Positions 15,452 through 23,566 of a stretch of DNA of 64,000 nt are shown piece by piece (position 1 is the first letter of the stretch; every line of letters begins with the position of its first letter). Origin of the DNA: Kumtagia ephedrae (lineage in GTDB: Bacteria > Pseudomonadota > Alphaproteobacteria > Rhizobiales > Rhizobiaceae); the NCBI RefSeq assembly GCF_003012745.1, contig NZ_PXYK01000002.1:186001-250000 (forward strand), in the 5' to 3' direction. The notes under the pieces were generated by a model. That model was not told the DNA's origin. It was given only the letters and a program-made list of their open reading frames with translations, and did not search any database. Both the position numbers and the translations under genes were made by a program.

Positions 15452-16666
15452 ATGAGTGAAGCAGCGCTGAGCACGAAAACGATCGATGCGCCGGTTCTCG
15501 AGATCGATCCCTATTCGCTCGAGGTTCTGCGCGACCCCTACCCCTTCCACGAGCGGCTGCGCGAAGCCGGGCCGGCCGCCTTCATCGAGCGCTACGGTGT
15601 CTATGCCGTCGGCCGCCATGCCGAGGCGGCGATCGTGCTCAACGACCATGCCCGCTTCACCGCATGCGGCGGCATCGGCATCCAGGACATTCGCAAGCCC
15701 GGCGACTTCCGCATCCCCAACCGCCTGCTGGAGAACGATCCGCCCGGGCACACGGCGATCCGCGCGACGCTGACGAAATACCTGTCGCCGATCGTCATCC
15801 GGCGCTGGCGCGAGCATTTCGAGACCGAGGCGAAAGGGTTGGTGGAGGAACTGGTCGCCAAGGGCGAGTTCGACGGCGTCGAGGACGTGGCGGAAGCCTT
15901 CGTGCTGAAGGTGTTCCCGGCGGCGGTCGGCGTGAAGCTGCCGCGCAAGGAGATCCTTGCCATCGGCGAGATGCGCTTCAACCAGAGCGGCCCGCCCAAC
16001 GAGCTCTACCACCGCGCCATGGAGCGGGCGAAACCCTATCTCGAATGGTTCGAGAACAGCGTGCGGCGGGAAGGCGTGACGCCGGGCTCGATCGCCGAGA
16101 TGCTGTTCGACGCCGAGGACCGCGGCGAGTTCGAGGAAGGCATCGCCTCCAACATGGTGCGCTCCTTCGTCGGCGGCGGCACCGATTCCACCATCACCGG
16201 CATCGGCCACACGCTGAACAAGCTGGCGCAGAATCCCGACCAGTGGGCGCTCGTCAAGGCCGACCCGAACAAGGTGCGGGCCGCCTTCGAGGAGGCGATC
16301 CGGCTGGAATCGCCGTTCCAGGTGACCTATCGCACGACCACGGGCCAGGCCGAACTCTCCGGCGTGCAGCTTCGGCCTGACACCAAGGTCGGCGTGTTCC
16401 TGGGTGCCGCCAACCGCGATCCGCGCAAATGGCAGGAGCCTGACAGGTTCGACGTGACGCGCGACACCACCGGCATCCATCTCGGCTTCGGCACCGGCGC
16501 GCATATCTGCATCGGCCAGATGATCGCGCGGCTCGAGGCCGAGGCGATCCTGAGGGCGCTGGTGACGCGGATCGACAGGCTGGAGCCGGCGGGCCTGCCG
16601 CGCTACCGGCCGATCAACCAGATGCGCACGCTGGACCACCTGCCGCTGCGCGCCAGGCTCGGCTAG
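15452..16666 (+). CDS. Cytochrome P450 (III), CYP199/GcoA-like
   Basis: 404 residues. The N-terminal DPYPFHERLREAGP, the GGIGIQDIRKPG segment and the ENDPPGHTAIR motif resemble bacterial P450s that O-demethylate methoxylated aromatic acids (CYP199 and GcoA types). The haem loop is FGTGAHICIG with Cys353. The I helix reads GGGTDST, so the acid-alcohol pair is Asp245-Ser246 rather than Asp-Thr. Electrons should come from the ferredoxin two genes downstream. First of a P450-P450-ferredoxin set. The P450 call is certain; the O-dealkylase idea rests on overall motif resemblance. Confidence 0.92.
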   Translation: MSEAALSTKTIDAPVLEIDPYSLEVLRDPYPFHERLREAGPAAFIERYGVYAVGRHAEAAIVLNDHARFTACGGIGIQDIRKPGDFRIPNRLLENDPPGHTAIRATLTKYLSPIVIRRWREHFETEAKGLVEELVAKGEFDGVEDVAEAFVLKVFPAAVGVKLPRKEILAIGEMRFNQSGPPNELYHRAMERAKPYLEWFENSVRREGVTPGSIAEMLFDAEDRGEFEEGIASNMVRSFVGGGTDSTITGIGHTLNKLAQNPDQWALVKADPNKVRAAFEEAIRLESPFQVTYRTTTGQAELSGVQLRPDTKVGVFLGAANRDPRKWQEPDRFDVTRDTTGIHLGFGTGAHICIGQMIARLEAEAILRALVTRIDRLEPAGLPRYRPINQMRTLDHLPLRARLG

Positions 16667-16716
16667 CGCGGGACGAACCTTCGGGCCGGACATCTCGAAC
16701 CAGGATCTTTGCCAGG

Positions 16717-17934
16717 ATGACCCCAAGCACAGCACCCAGCCGATTGCCCGAACCTCCGGTCCTCGACGTCGATCCGTTCTCCGACGAGAACATCGAGAAC
16801 CCCTATCCTTTCCACGAGAGGCTGCGGGAGACCGCGCCGGTCGTCTTCATCCCGAAATACGGCATCTATGCCGTCGGCCGTTACGAGGAAGTGCGGACGG
16901 TGATGAGCGACTACGCCCGCTTCACCTCCGAAGGCGGCATCGGCATGTCGGACATCCGCAAGCCGGGCGCCTGGCGCACGCCGAGCCCGATCACCGAGGT
17001 CGATCCGCCCCGGCATACCAAGATCCGCGGCGCCATGACCAAGGTGCTGTCGCCGCTGGTGATCCGGCAATGGCGCGAGCATTTTGCCGCGGAAGCCGAG
17101 GCGGTGGCGGAACGCGCCGTCGCCAGGGGCGAGATCGAGGCGGTGCGCGAACTGGTCGAGGCCTTCGTGCTGAAGGTCTTCCCCGACGTGCTCGGCGTCG
17201 ACATGCCGCGCGAGAACTTCGTCGCCATCGGCGAGATGAACTTCAACCAGATCGGGCCGAACAACGAGCTCTTGCAGAAGTCGCTCGAGCGGGTCGAGCC
17301 GATCCTCGACCAATACCAGAAGAGTTTTCAGCGCGAGAGCATGCTGCCCGGCGGCTTCGGCGAGAAGATCTACAAGGCCGAGGACGCCGGCGATTTCGAC
17401 AAGGGCACGGCGGGCGTGCAGGTGCGCTCGTTCCTGCGCGCCGGCGTCGACACGACCATCGCCGGCATCGGTCACACGCTCAACCTGCTGGCGAGCAATC
17501 CCGGCGAATGGGCGAAGGTGAAGGCCGACCCGGCTAAGCTGCGCGGCGCCTTCGACGAGGCGATCCGCCTCCATTCGCCCTCGCAGGTCATGTTCCGGAC
17601 GACGAAGGGGGAGCAGGTGCTGTCCGGACTGCGCCTCGAAGACGACACCAAGATCGCCAACTTCCTCGGCGCCGCCAACCGCGACCAGCGCAAGTTTGCC
17701 GATCCCGAGCGTTTCGACGTCGAGCGCGAGACCGCCGGCATCCACCTGGCGCTCGGCGTCGGGCATCACATCTGCATCGGCCAGATGATCGCGCGGCTCG
17801 AGGCCGAATGCATTCTCGGAGCGCTGGTACGGCGCGTCGAGCGGATCGAGCCGGCCGGCGCGCCGGAATACCGGCTCGTCAACACATTGCGGACGCTGGA
17901 ACGCCTGCCGCTTCGGCTGGTCCGCGCCGCCTGA
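16717..17934 (+). CDS. Cytochrome P450 (IV), CYP199/GcoA-like
   Basis: 405 residues and a close relative of the upstream P450, with the same frame of motifs: NPYPFHERLRETAP, GGIGMSDIRKPG, EVDPPRHTKIR. Here the I helix is conventional, RAGVDTT with Asp245-Thr246. The haem loop is LGVGHHICIG with Cys353, where the first residue is Leu instead of Phe. It starts 50 bp after P450 III and ends 19 bp before the ferredoxin gene, so the three form one operon. It probably acts on the same class of substrate as P450 III, perhaps at another position or on the product. Confidence 0.92.
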   Translation: MTPSTAPSRLPEPPVLDVDPFSDENIENPYPFHERLRETAPVVFIPKYGIYAVGRYEEVRTVMSDYARFTSEGGIGMSDIRKPGAWRTPSPITEVDPPRHTKIRGAMTKVLSPLVIRQWREHFAAEAEAVAERAVARGEIEAVRELVEAFVLKVFPDVLGVDMPRENFVAIGEMNFNQIGPNNELLQKSLERVEPILDQYQKSFQRESMLPGGFGEKIYKAEDAGDFDKGTAGVQVRSFLRAGVDTTIAGIGHTLNLLASNPGEWAKVKADPAKLRGAFDEAIRLHSPSQVMFRTTKGEQVLSGLRLEDDTKIANFLGAANRDQRKFADPERFDVERETAGIHLALGVGHHICIGQMIARLEAECILGALVRRVERIEPAGAPEYRLVNTLRTLERLPLRLVRAA

Positions 17935-17953
17935 CAGCAAACGAGGTCTGCCG

Positions 17954-18277
17954 ATGCCGAAAGTCACCTTCATCAACCCCGACGAGTCCCGGATCGAGCT
18001 CGATATCCCCGTCGGCACCAGCCTCATGCGCGCCGCCACGGCGCATGGCATAGACGGGATCGTCGGCGACTGCGGCGGCGGGCTCACCTGCGCCACCTGC
18101 CATGTGCTGGTGGAGGACGGCTATCTGGACAAGATGCCCGCGGTCCAGGCGAACGAGGACCAGATGCTCGACTTCACCGCCATGGGGCGCTCCCCCTGCA
18201 GTCGGCTGAGCTGCCAGCTCGTGGTGACCGAGGACATGGACGGGCTGACCGTGCGCATCGCCGACCCGCAGCTTTAA
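17954..18277 (+). CDS. 2Fe-2S ferredoxin, putidaredoxin type
   Basis: 107 residues. The cluster ligands are Cys40, Cys46, Cys49 and Cys87 (C-x5-C-x2-C...C), the same spacing as putidaredoxin, in GDCGGGLTCATCH and SRLSCQL. A fifth cysteine, Cys82, is not a usual ligand. It should be reduced by the FAD reductase encoded at 13956 and hand single electrons to P450s. It is the only ferredoxin gene in the island, directly after P450 IV, so it may have to serve all five P450s. Soluble, with no signal peptide. High confidence. Confidence 0.94.
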   Translation: MPKVTFINPDESRIELDIPVGTSLMRAATAHGIDGIVGDCGGGLTCATCHVLVEDGYLDKMPAVQANEDQMLDFTAMGRSPCSRLSCQLVVTEDMDGLTVRIADPQL

Positions 18278-18828
18278 CCCTCAGGAGCGAGGACGGACAT
18301 TCGATCGCATCGAAGTCCGGTATGCCTGCGGCCGCCGATCTTCATCGCTGACGTCCATGCCTGCCGCCGGCATCTTGGCGCCAGGCGACGTGCCAACGGA
18401 AGAGGCGCCCTCCTTGCTCCATCGGCATGCGATTTGACGGAGCCCTTGCCCTCCCCCCGGTCTATCGAAGTCACAGACAGAGCGTGGCTCAGCCCGCGCG
18501 ATAGTCAGCGATTCTTGCACCGGCCTTGACGTCCTGGAGTCCGAGCCCTGCCGGGGTGGCGCAGTCGACGTCGGAAAGAATCATTCAAAAAATAGAATCC
18601 GAGACGCGGGCGCGGCTCCGGCTGCCAAGAGGATCGAAATAGTCGGGTTCCCGAAAAATGGGTGCGCAGCAAAATATAAAACATGAGCAAAAAAATCATA
18701 TATATGGCAGGCAAGTTCATCAAGCAATTTCAACGGGATAGTCAGGGTGCGCCGCAACATTAATTTCGTATTGAAATATTTTCAGAATGAAACTATTCTG
18801 CCGTTGGTTGCGTTACAGGGAGGAATTG
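18278..18828. other. Gene-free stretch before the LuxR-type regulator
   Basis: 551 bp without a credible gene. The first half is ordinary G+C-rich spacer. From about 18560 to 18830 the base composition turns clearly A+T-rich compared with everything around it, as in a promoter region or a small acquired segment. It ends with the inverted repeat at 18783-18800. Short open frames exist but lack ribosome-binding sites and family resemblance. Confidence 0.6.
18783..18800. promoter_or_regulatory. Inverted repeat upstream of the LuxR-type gene
   Basis: CAGAAT-N6-ATTCTG, perfect 6-bp arms, 28 bp before the chosen start codon. It is well placed for autoregulation by the encoded LuxR-type protein or for control by another factor. 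It does not resemble the GTCCC/GACAG dyad. Confidence 0.4.
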
Positions 18829-19638
18829 ATGACGACCACGCTGAATGCCGCGCATGCGCCCATGGACCGCTCTCTGCTTCACGATGGTTTCGCCCTCTCG
18901 GCCGTAGTGGAGTCGATCGGTGCCCATGATTTCGCCGACCGCGTCCTGTCCTTCGCCGCCGCCGTCGTGGGAGCGGACCACTGCGCGGCCTATCAGTTCC
19001 GTGGCGGCGAGTTGTCCCTGCTCGTCTCGGCCTATGGCGAAGGGGCTTCGACCAGACCGGATCTCACCGCCTACGAGATCAAGCGCCAGCTCAGCATGGT
19101 CGCCGTCGACGCGGTACGAATCGAGGTCGCAGGCGTCCCGGAAGCCAGCGCGCGCGCCTGCGGGTTCGCCGCCGGCCGCAGCCAGCGCATCCTCGTGGCG
19201 ACGCGCAAGGCCGATGCCGCCTACTGCCTGAGCATCGTACGCCCGGCGCGGCACGATCCGGCGCAGGACATGGAAATCGAGCTGTTGCGGCGTACCGCCG
19301 GCATCCTCGTTTCGGCGATCGCCAAGCACAACGACCTGGTCGCCAACAAGCCCAACCTCACGCCCGCCCTCAGCTCGCTGCCGGAGATCGAGGAATGCGT
19401 GCTGTCGGCCACCGACCTGTCGCGGCGCGAGGGCGAGGTCTGCGCGCGCATCCTCTACGGCCTGTCCTCCTACGGCATCGCGCTCGATCTCGGCATCGGC
19501 AAGGAGAGCGTGATGACCTATCGCAAGCGCGCCTATCTCAGGCTCGGCATCGGCAGCCAACGCGAGCTGCTGATCTGGTATCTGGCGCTGTGGAGCGCCA
19601 CGCGCGGCGAGGCTGAAACCACCGCTGCTCTGAACTGA
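18829..19638 (+). CDS. LuxR-type helix-turn-helix transcriptional regulator
   Basis: 269 residues from the ATG at 18829, which follows GGAGG; a longer frame adds 14 residues without such a site. Residues 10-165 look like a GAF-type sensor (DFADRVLSFAAAVVGADHCAAYQF, LSIVRPARHD). The C-terminus (about 198-262) is a LuxR/FixJ helix-turn-helix: DLSRREGEVCARILYGLSSYGIALDLGIGKESVMTYRKRA, paraphrased at family level as ExEVxxxIxxGLSxxxIAxxLGIxxxSVxTYRKRAYxKLG. No receiver domain, and no luxI homologue nearby. Apart from HigA it is the only transcription factor in the catabolic island, so it is the leading candidate to bind the dyad repeated in front of its operons. Confidence 0.85.
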   Translation: MTTTLNAAHAPMDRSLLHDGFALSAVVESIGAHDFADRVLSFAAAVVGADHCAAYQFRGGELSLLVSAYGEGASTRPDLTAYEIKRQLSMVAVDAVRIEVAGVPEASARACGFAAGRSQRILVATRKADAAYCLSIVRPARHDPAQDMEIELLRRTAGILVSAIAKHNDLVANKPNLTPALSSLPEIEECVLSATDLSRREGEVCARILYGLSSYGIALDLGIGKESVMTYRKRAYLRLGIGSQRELLIWYLALWSATRGEAETTAALN

Positions 19639-19688
19639 CAAGCGGCCACGCAATCAACCGTCAATCCTCCTTCCTCCCTCGACCTCCT

Positions 19689-19715
19689 GACCCGCTTCGA
19701 TGCGGGTCTTTTTTT
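19689..19715 (+). terminator. Rho-independent terminator of the LuxR-type gene
   Basis: A 7-bp stem GACCCGC / GCGGGTC with a 6-nt loop, followed by seven T, 51 bp after the stop codon. A textbook intrinsic terminator. Confidence 0.88.
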
Positions 19716-19818
19716 GGGCAATCGTGCCGCCGCGCAGTGGCCGCACGGCGATTGCGAAGTCGGTCGTCAGAGCGACCTTCTCCCCGTCCTTACGGCAGGG
19801 GCTACCGCATATGAATTG

Positions 19819-19859
19819 ACCCCCACCCCTAACCCCTCCCCACAAGGGGGAGGGGGACC
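19819..19859. repeat. G+C-rich palindromic repeat, copy R3
   Basis: Same sequence and orientation as R1 (ACCCCCACCCCTAACCCCTC then the ACAAG-centred hairpin). Paired with the inverted copy R4, 60 nt downstream, the same spacing as R1/R2. Confidence 0.9.
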
Positions 19860-19919
19860 GGCTGGCGTCTCCGCCCAGCACCAATCGTGGCGGTTTCGTG
19901 TGGCAAAGCGGCCGCAAAG

Positions 19920-19958
19920 TCCCCCTCCCCCTTGTGGGGAGGGGTCAGGGGTGGGGGT
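19920..19958. repeat. G+C-rich palindromic repeat, copy R4 (inverted to R3)
   Basis: Same as R2 with one substitution (GGTCAGGGG for GGTTAGGGG). The R3/R4 pair sits between two convergent transcription units, a typical place for BIME-like elements. Confidence 0.9.
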
Positions 19959-20037
19959 GCGAAGCCGCGAAATTCATCGGCACCAGGAGCAACAGCCGGA
20001 ATTCATGGCGACCGTCGGCATCGAGGCGCAGGCAAAC

Positions 20038-20064
20038 AAAAAACGGGCGCGAACGCCCGTTTTT
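20038..20064 (-). terminator. Terminator of the TRAP permease operon
   Basis: The stem CGGGCG / CGCCCG with loop CGAA is flanked by A- and T-runs, so it can act in both directions. It lies 24 bp after the stop of the minus-strand TRAP large permease gene. Confidence 0.85.
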
Positions 20065-20087
20065 CGACCTTCCCTGCAGCCGTCCGC

Positions 20088-21383
20088 TCAGTCGAAGAAC
20101 AACGCCGGGAGATAGAGCGACAGGATCGGGAACGACGCGATGACGAAGACGCGGACGATGTCGGCCGCCACGAACGGGCCGATGCCGCGCACCACCGTGG
20201 TGATCGGTATGTCGGGGGCGAACGACCTGACCACGAACAGGTTAACGCCGACCGGCGGCGCGATCATGCCGAGCTCGCACAGCACGATCACCAGCACGCC
20301 GAACCAGACAGGGTCGTAGCCGAGGCCGGTGACGATCGGAAAGAACAGCGGCACCGTCAGCAGCATCATCGACAGCTCCTCCATGAGCGCGCCGAGGATG
20401 ATGTAGATGACGCAGATGACGACGATCACCATGAAGGGCGAAAAGCCGGAATCCTGCACGAAGGACAGAAGCGCGGTGTGCGCGCCGGTGTAGTTGAGGA
20501 ACTCCGTGAAGATCAGCGCGCCGATCATCAGGCCGAAGATCACGGCGGTGGACTGGGCGCTGTCGAGCAGGATGTCGTAGAGCACCTGCCTGGTCAGCCT
20601 GCGGCGCGCCAGCGCCAGGCAGAAGGCGCCGAACGCGCCGATGCCCGCCGCTTCCGTCGCCGTGAAGATGCCACTGTAGATGCCGCCGAGCACCAGCGCG
20701 AACAGCAGGACTACCGGCCAGACGCTAAGCAGCGCCTGGTAGCGCTCCTGCCGGGAGGATTTCACGGCGCTCGGCGCCGATGCCGGGTCACGCCAGACCG
20801 TCCACTTGACCGCAGCGATGTAGCCGAGGATGCCGAGGGCGCCGGGGACGAGCGCCGCGGCGTAGAGCTTGCCGATATGGGTCTCCGTCATGATGCCGTA
20901 GATGACCAGCAGCACGCTCGGCGGAATGATGATGCCGAGCGTGGCACCCGCGGCGATGGTCGCCGCGCTCAGGCTGTCTTTGTACTGGAACGAGCGCATC
21001 GACGGCAGCGCCACCTTGCCCATGGTCACCACGGTGGCGACGCTCGACCCGCACACCATGGCGAAGCCGCCGCACGACCAGACGGTGGCGCTGGCCAGGC
21101 CGCCGCGCCTTCCGCCGAGGAAGGCCTGCGCCGCCTTGTAGAGCTCGCGCGACACGCCGGTGCCGGCGATGAAATTGCCCATCAGGATGAACAGCGGGAT
21201 GACACACATCGAATAGGACATCGCCGCGTCGCGGGTGGTCAGCGCCAGCATGATCGACGACTGCTTCCAGCCGATCAGCAGGCCGAATCCGACGAAGCCG
21301 GTTATGCCGAGCGCCACTGCGATCGGCACGCGCAGAAAGATGAGGACGAACGACAGGAGAAAACCAGCGCCGGCGGCGACCAT
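20088..21383 (-). CDS. dctM: TRAP transporter large permease (DctM family)
   Basis: 431 hydrophobic residues with about 12 predicted membrane segments. The start MVAAGAGFLLSFVLIFLRVP was chosen because further upstream codons have no hydrophobic pattern and are out of register with the preceding gene. DctM hallmarks include FILMGNFIAGTGVSRELY, GLASATVWSCGGFAMVCGSS, PPSVLLVIYGIMTETHIGKLYAA and PPVGVNLFVVRS. It is the channel-forming subunit that uses the Na+ gradient to import a carboxylate delivered by a DctP protein. It follows dctQ by 52 bp and ends at a strong terminator. Confidence 0.93.
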   Translation of the reverse strand: MVAAGAGFLLSFVLIFLRVPIAVALGITGFVGFGLLIGWKQSSIMLALTTRDAAMSYSMCVIPLFILMGNFIAGTGVSRELYKAAQAFLGGRRGGLASATVWSCGGFAMVCGSSVATVVTMGKVALPSMRSFQYKDSLSAATIAAGATLGIIIPPSVLLVIYGIMTETHIGKLYAAALVPGALGILGYIAAVKWTVWRDPASAPSAVKSSRQERYQALLSVWPVVLLFALVLGGIYSGIFTATEAAGIGAFGAFCLALARRRLTRQVLYDILLDSAQSTAVIFGLMIGALIFTEFLNYTGAHTALLSFVQDSGFSPFMVIVVICVIYIILGALMEELSMMLLTVPLFFPIVTGLGYDPVWFGVLVIVLCELGMIAPPVGVNLFVVRSFAPDIPITTVVRGIGPFVAADIVRVFVIASFPILSLYLPALFFD

Positions 21384-21435
21384 GGGGATCAATCCTTCTC
21401 GGGCGAATGGGTGGCAGGGCGGTGGCGCACGGACG

Positions 21436-21963
21436 CTATACGGTGAAGTGCAGCTTCTCGGCGGGCTCGACCTCCTCGACGCCGTCGCTCCCGGGAGCCG
21501 CCTCGGGCGTGCCGATGGCCCGCGGTATCGCGACCAGGAAGGCGATGGCGTTGATGAAGGACAGCACCGCGATGAAGTAGAAGACCGGCGCCAGTGGCAG
21601 CTGCAGCGACGGCGTCGCGTCGCCGTAGCCGACCGCCTTGTCGCCCAGCGCCCAGAGCTGCCAGCCGATGAGCCCGAACATGGCGCAGCTGGCGATGGCG
21701 GAGAATATCTCCAGCGCAATGCGCATGGCGTGGGTGGAAATCATGTCGATCAGGTCGATGACGATGTGCATCCGCTTCATCGCCACCTGCGGCAGCATCA
21801 GGAAGATGATGCAGGCGAGCAGGACCTCCGTGATCTCGGACGCACCGGTGAGCGGATGATTGAACAGATTGCGTCCGCACACGTCGACGAAGGTGACGAT
21901 CATCAGCAGGAAGAGCAGGACCGAGCCGATCAGGCCGGTCAGACGATCCATCCATTTCAGCAT
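21436..21963 (-). CDS. dctQ: TRAP transporter small permease (DctQ family)
   Basis: 175 residues with four hydrophobic helices: WMDRLTGLIGSVLLFLLMIVTFVDVCGRNLFN opens the protein, as in the family, followed by GASEITEVLLACIIFLMLPQVAMKRMHI. The ATG follows AGGAGG. It forms the integral membrane complex with DctM. The gap upstream, to the P450 gene, carries a shared dyad with a -10-like box, so dctQM may have its own promoter in addition to read-through from dctP. A polar tail rich in Glu and Pro closes the protein. Confidence 0.9.
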   Translation of the reverse strand: MLKWMDRLTGLIGSVLLFLLMIVTFVDVCGRNLFNHPLTGASEITEVLLACIIFLMLPQVAMKRMHIVIDLIDMISTHAMRIALEIFSAIASCAMFGLIGWQLWALGDKAVGYGDATPSLQLPLAPVFYFIAVLSFINAIAFLVAIPRAIGTPEAAPGSDGVEEVEPAEKLHFTV

Positions 21964-22160
21964 GGCCGATGACCTCCTACTACGCGTTCGCCTGCCGTGC
22001 CGCCGCTTTGCGGCGCAGGTCTTCCGGCGGCGGACGAAAGTACGGACAGGGCCGCGAGGCCCTGGGTCTTTATCGTGGACACGATCATCCTCCCTTGCGA
22101 TGCGTTCCGGCATGCGCGGACGGCGGTTCCCCTCCCGGCGTCTCTTGTCGCTGGTGGCAG

Positions 22161-22205
22161 AGTCTAGCCGCTCGCCGCCCCGTCACTGTCACTCGCACCG
22201 GGGAC
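22161..22205 (-). promoter_or_regulatory. Shared dyad plus -10-like box (copy 4, minus strand)
   Basis: Read on the minus strand, GTCCCC...GTGACAG runs from 22205 to 22186, and TAGACT follows after exactly 19 nt (22166-22161). It would drive dctQM with a leader of about 190 nt. The 296-bp gap (21964-22259) holds nothing else clear. Confidence 0.5.
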
Positions 22206-22259
22206 AGCGCCGTGCGGCATGTCAGCTCGACCGGTGACAGCCATGAGCCTTCCGCATGG

Positions 22260-23498
22260 TCACTCCGGCACCACCCGCAGCGGCAGCTTGCCGAGCATGC
22301 GCATCTGGTTGACCGGGCGGTAGACCGGCTCGCCGGCGAGCTCGATCGACCTGGCGCCGCGGATGAGCGCGGTCAGGATCGCGTCGGCCTCGAGGCGGGC
22401 GATCATCTGGCCCACGCAATTGTGGTCGGCGACGCCGAAGCCGAGATAGTTGCCGACCGTCTCGCGGCCGATGTCGTAGCGCTCCGGGTCCTGCCAGCGC
22501 CGGGGATCGCGGTTGGCGGCGCCGAGCAGCACGGTGACCTTGGTGTCGCCGGCCAGCCGGTAGTCGCCGAGATGGGTGTCGCGGATCGTCGTGCGCCAGG
22601 TGAACTGGAAGGGCGTGTCCATGCGGATGCCCTCCTCGAAGGCTGGACGCACCTTCCTCGGATCCGCCTTCACCCGCGCGAACTGATCGGGATTGCGGGC
22701 GAGGTGATGGAGCGTGTGTCCGATGGCGCTGATGGTGGAATCGACGCCGCCGCCGACGAAGGAGCGCGTGATGTTGGAGGCGACGCCTTCCTCGAGCTGG
22801 CCTGCCTCCTCGGCCTGGAACAGAAGGTCGGCGATCGACCCGGGCTCGACATTGGGGCGCTGGCAGGCTTCGTCGAACCAGTCGAGATAAGGTTCGGCCG
22901 CCTTCATCGCCTTGTGGTAGAGCTCGTTGTGGGGGCAGCTCTGGTTGAAGCGCATCTCGGCGATGGTGAGCGCCGCCTTGCGCTCGAGGCGGACGCCGAC
23001 CGCCGCCGGGAAGGCGGATATGACATAGGGCTCGGTGACCTGGTCGACCGCGTCGAACGTGCCCATGGCGAGCACGCGCGCGGCGATCTCGGCGGCTTTC
23101 GCCTCGAAGAAGTCGCGCATGCGGCGGATCACCGTCGGCGGCATGGCGCGCGTCACCACCGAGCGGATCTGCGTGTGCTTCGGCGGGTCGACCTCCTGCA
23201 GCCGGCTCGGGATGCGGAACTTTCCGGGCTTGCGGATGTCCTGCATGCTGGTGCCGGCGCCGGTCATGAAGCGCGAATAATCGGACAGTACGGTCCTGCA
23301 CTCCTCATGCCGGCCGACGGCGTACATGTCGTATTGCGGCAGCCAGACGATCGGCGCGGCGTCGCGTAGCGCCTCGTGCATCGGATAGGGATCGATTAGG
23401 TTCTCGATCGCCCACGGGTCCCAGTCGAATGCGGGAGGCTCCAGCGTGGCGACGGGGCTGGCCGGGACCGTGGCCTGGGCTTCGCTGTGTGGCTGCAT
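22260..23498 (-). CDS. Cytochrome P450 (V), CYP199/GcoA-like, inside the TRAP operon
   Basis: 412 residues from MQPHSEAQAT; upstream codons in the frame belong to no domain. It shares DPYPMHEALRDAAP, the SMQDIRKPGKFRIPS segment and VDPPKHTQIR with P450s III and IV. The I helix is GGGVDST (Asp253-Ser254), so the conserved threonine is serine. The haem loop is FGVADHNCVG with Cys361, and the usual second glycine is Ala. The gene sits between the two TRAP binding-protein genes and the TRAP permease genes, all on the minus strand, linking import directly to a first oxidation. The P450 call is firm; substrate unknown, perhaps an aromatic or alicyclic acid. Confidence 0.9.
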   Translation of the reverse strand: MQPHSEAQATVPASPVATLEPPAFDWDPWAIENLIDPYPMHEALRDAAPIVWLPQYDMYAVGRHEECRTVLSDYSRFMTGAGTSMQDIRKPGKFRIPSRLQEVDPPKHTQIRSVVTRAMPPTVIRRMRDFFEAKAAEIAARVLAMGTFDAVDQVTEPYVISAFPAAVGVRLERKAALTIAEMRFNQSCPHNELYHKAMKAAEPYLDWFDEACQRPNVEPGSIADLLFQAEEAGQLEEGVASNITRSFVGGGVDSTISAIGHTLHHLARNPDQFARVKADPRKVRPAFEEGIRMDTPFQFTWRTTIRDTHLGDYRLAGDTKVTVLLGAANRDPRRWQDPERYDIGRETVGNYLGFGVADHNCVGQMIARLEADAILTALIRGARSIELAGEPVYRPVNQMRMLGKLPLRVVPE

Positions 23499-23566
23499 CG
23501 GCTCTCTCCTGCCTGGTCGTGACGCCCGGCCGGCAGCATAGCCTACCGGGCAAAGGTCTGCCGGCG

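Larger units (their letters stand above)
19639..20087. other. Gene-free stretch with terminators and repeats
   Basis: 449 bp between the LuxR-type gene and the convergent TRAP permease gene. It contains a terminator for each side (19689-19715 and 20038-20064) and an inverted pair of G+C-rich palindromic repeats (19819-19859 and 19920-19958). No gene was recognised. Confidence 0.8.

Noticed and set aside
15176-16735. A 519-codon minus-strand frame opposite P450 III
   Set aside because: Antisense shadow of a P450 with intact haem and I-helix motifs; no domain or ribosome-binding site.
18505-18723. A 72-codon minus-strand frame with a hydrophobic start before the LuxR-type gene
   Set aside because: No ribosome-binding site and no recognisable relative; it crosses the A+T-rich pocket, where chance hydrophobic codons are expected.
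18829-19638. LuxR-type gene as part of a quorum-sensing pair
   Set aside because: No luxI-type synthase is in the window, and the sensor half looks GAF-like rather than like an acyl-homoserine-lactone domain.
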